This document shows, one piece after another, positions 24,245-24,860 of a stretch of DNA of 24,860 bases. The stretch is from Anaerococcus sp. (GTDB taxonomy: Bacteria > Bacillota > Clostridia > Tissierellales > Peptoniphilaceae). Made by a program: the position numbers and the translations under genes. The stretch spans positions 1 to 24,860 of the forward strand of contig NZ_JAPJPG010000023.1 of NCBI RefSeq assembly GCF_030825785.1, read 5' to 3'. The notes under the pieces were generated by a model. That model worked only from the letters and a program-made list of their open reading frames with translations. It was not told where the DNA came from and made no database searches. How positions within the stretch are numbered: the stretch's first letter is position 1; each line of letters begins with the position of its first letter.

Positions 24245-24691
24245 ATGTTGTTTGAAGATTATGAGATTGGACAAGTTTTTGATAAAGAAATAGGAGATGT
24301 TGTCTTTAGCGAGGAAGAAATCATAGAAGCATCCGAGAAATATGACCCTAGAGATATCCATGTCGATAAGGAAGCTGCCAGGAAAAGTAGATTTGGCGAG
24401 CTTATAGCGCCTGGGGCTTATGCCAACCTAGTTTTTTGGGCAGCTTGGGTTAGGACAGGAATCGATAGAGATGGTGTTATAGCAGGAACAGCAGTCCTGT
24501 CTTGCAAATGGCTGAGGCCCGTTTTGGCAAATACAAGATATAGGGTTAAGGTTGAAATAGTAGGCAAGAAGAGAAGAGAAGGTAGAAATGATTGCCTAAT
24601 AGATTTTAAAATGACAGTGGAAAATCCTAAAGGAGAAATAGTAACAGAATATGTAGCCCAGGCCTTGGTTAGAGCTAGGGTAAATGTTTAG
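24245..24691 (+). CDS. MaoC-like hotdog dehydratase/hydratase
   Basis: Small cytoplasmic hotdog-fold protein, 148 residues. The ATG at 24245 is chosen because AGGAGGG is directly upstream; a longer reading from 24188 would start inside the terminator hairpin. The conserved hydratase motif YDPRDIHVD places D34 and H39 five apart, as in (R)-specific enoyl-CoA hydratases, followed by 'FGELIAPGAYANLVFW' and strands ending QALVRARV. It probably hydrates an enoyl-CoA or acts as a related thioester enzyme; the substrate is unknown and no acyl-CoA genes are adjacent in the window. A weak promoter is possible (TTGCGA at 24199 and TATTAA at 24223, 18-base spacer). Confidence 0.85.
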   Translation: MLFEDYEIGQVFDKEIGDVVFSEEEIIEASEKYDPRDIHVDKEAARKSRFGELIAPGAYANLVFWAAWVRTGIDRDGVIAGTAVLSCKWLRPVLANTRYRVKVEIVGKKRREGRNDCLIDFKMTVENPKGEIVTEYVAQALVRARVNV

Positions 24692-24720
24692 GAAAAAGAT
24701 TCTATATACTTTGATAATTA

Positions 24721-24734
24721 TTTATCGAGATAAA
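24721..24734. promoter_or_regulatory. Short inverted repeat (operator candidate)
   Basis: TTTATC-GA-GATAAA, 6-base arms around 2 bases, about 95 bases upstream of the promoter at the window end. It is too short for a stable terminator and could bind a dimeric regulator. Weak evidence. Confidence 0.3.
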
Positions 24735-24811
24735 CAAGTGTGTAAGGAAAGCCTGCTATTCAAATACATCTAGAAATCGCTTGATTTACAAATAATTGAT
24801 TGAAATTAAGA

Positions 24812-24819
24812 AAACGTTT
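24812..24819. promoter_or_regulatory. AAACGTTT palindrome, cre/LacI-type operator candidate
   Basis: A perfect 8-base palindrome with central CG, flanked as AGAAAACGTTTGAT. This differs from the catabolite-responsive consensus at two outer positions. It ends 10 bases before the -35 box of the promoter that follows, a location suited to activation or repression. Confidence 0.4.
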
Positions 24820-24829
24820 GATAAAAATG

Positions 24830-24858
24830 TTGACATTGATTTATTTTTCTTGTATAAT
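24830..24858 (+). promoter_or_regulatory. Consensus sigma-A promoter at the window end
   Basis: TTGACA (24830-24835), exactly 17 bases, TATAAT (24853-24858): a perfect match to the housekeeping consensus. The gene it drives lies beyond the window, and the 169 bases after the MaoC-like gene hold no coding sequence I can support. Confidence 0.9.
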
Positions 24859-24860
24859 TA

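Overview
The window comes from a low-GC Gram-positive anaerobe. The A/T-rich coding sequence, AGGAGG-type ribosome binding sites, sortase-type anchor, GA-like three-helix modules, FIVAR modules and lipoproteins, together with aspartase/fumarase metabolism, point to the Gram-positive anaerobic cocci (Peptoniphilaceae, for example Anaerococcus or a relative). The genus is inferred from style, not shown by a marker gene.

Region 1 (39-13264, + strand) is a surface/secreted glycan-attack cluster of four large genes. It holds a wall-anchored protein (GA-like helical repeats, G5 domain, twelve 13-residue repeats, APKTG sorting signal), a carbohydrate-binding-type protein with five FIVAR modules and no catalytic domain, a GH84 beta-N-acetylglucosaminidase/hyaluronidase-like enzyme (catalytic D291/D292, discoidin-type CBM, FIVAR), and a 1573-residue GH2 beta-galactosidase (E474/E562, Ig-like domains, CBM, FIVAR). 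A GH2 plus a GH84 enzyme would remove Gal and GlcNAc successively from host N-glycans, mucins or glycosaminoglycans. The cluster ends at a strong bidirectional terminator.

Region 2 (13392-18135) is the most unusual part. Two minus-strand lipoproteins (one PepSY-like, one made of 11-residue repeats) lie divergent to an OmpR-type response regulator and histidine kinase. These are followed, in the same direction, by a 48-residue membrane peptide ending in CLECIGIG (resembling the CD1871A-type CXXC family), a polytopic 4Fe-4S membrane protein starting at TTG, and a TlpA-like thioredoxin-fold lipoprotein (CSAC). The last three genes overlap one another. I read this as a regulated trans-membrane electron-transfer or thiol-redox module: electrons pass through the iron-sulfur protein to an extracytoplasmic thioredoxin. 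TTAAC-type direct repeats with 10-11 bp spacing lie before both the regulator gene and the CXXC-peptide gene.

Region 3 (18281-20065) is a monocistronic, well-promoted secreted protein with aromatic cell-wall-binding repeats and a C-terminal C39-type cysteine peptidase domain.

Region 4 (20245-24175) is a tight operon: aspartate ammonia-lyase, class II fumarase and a HAD-family phosphatase, converting aspartate to fumarate to malate. It ends at a terminator. A small MaoC-like hotdog hydratase follows (24245-24691). The window closes with a consensus sigma-A promoter whose gene lies outside.

No tRNA, rRNA, CRISPR array, insertion sequence or transposase was seen. The largest gene-free stretch is under 200 bases.
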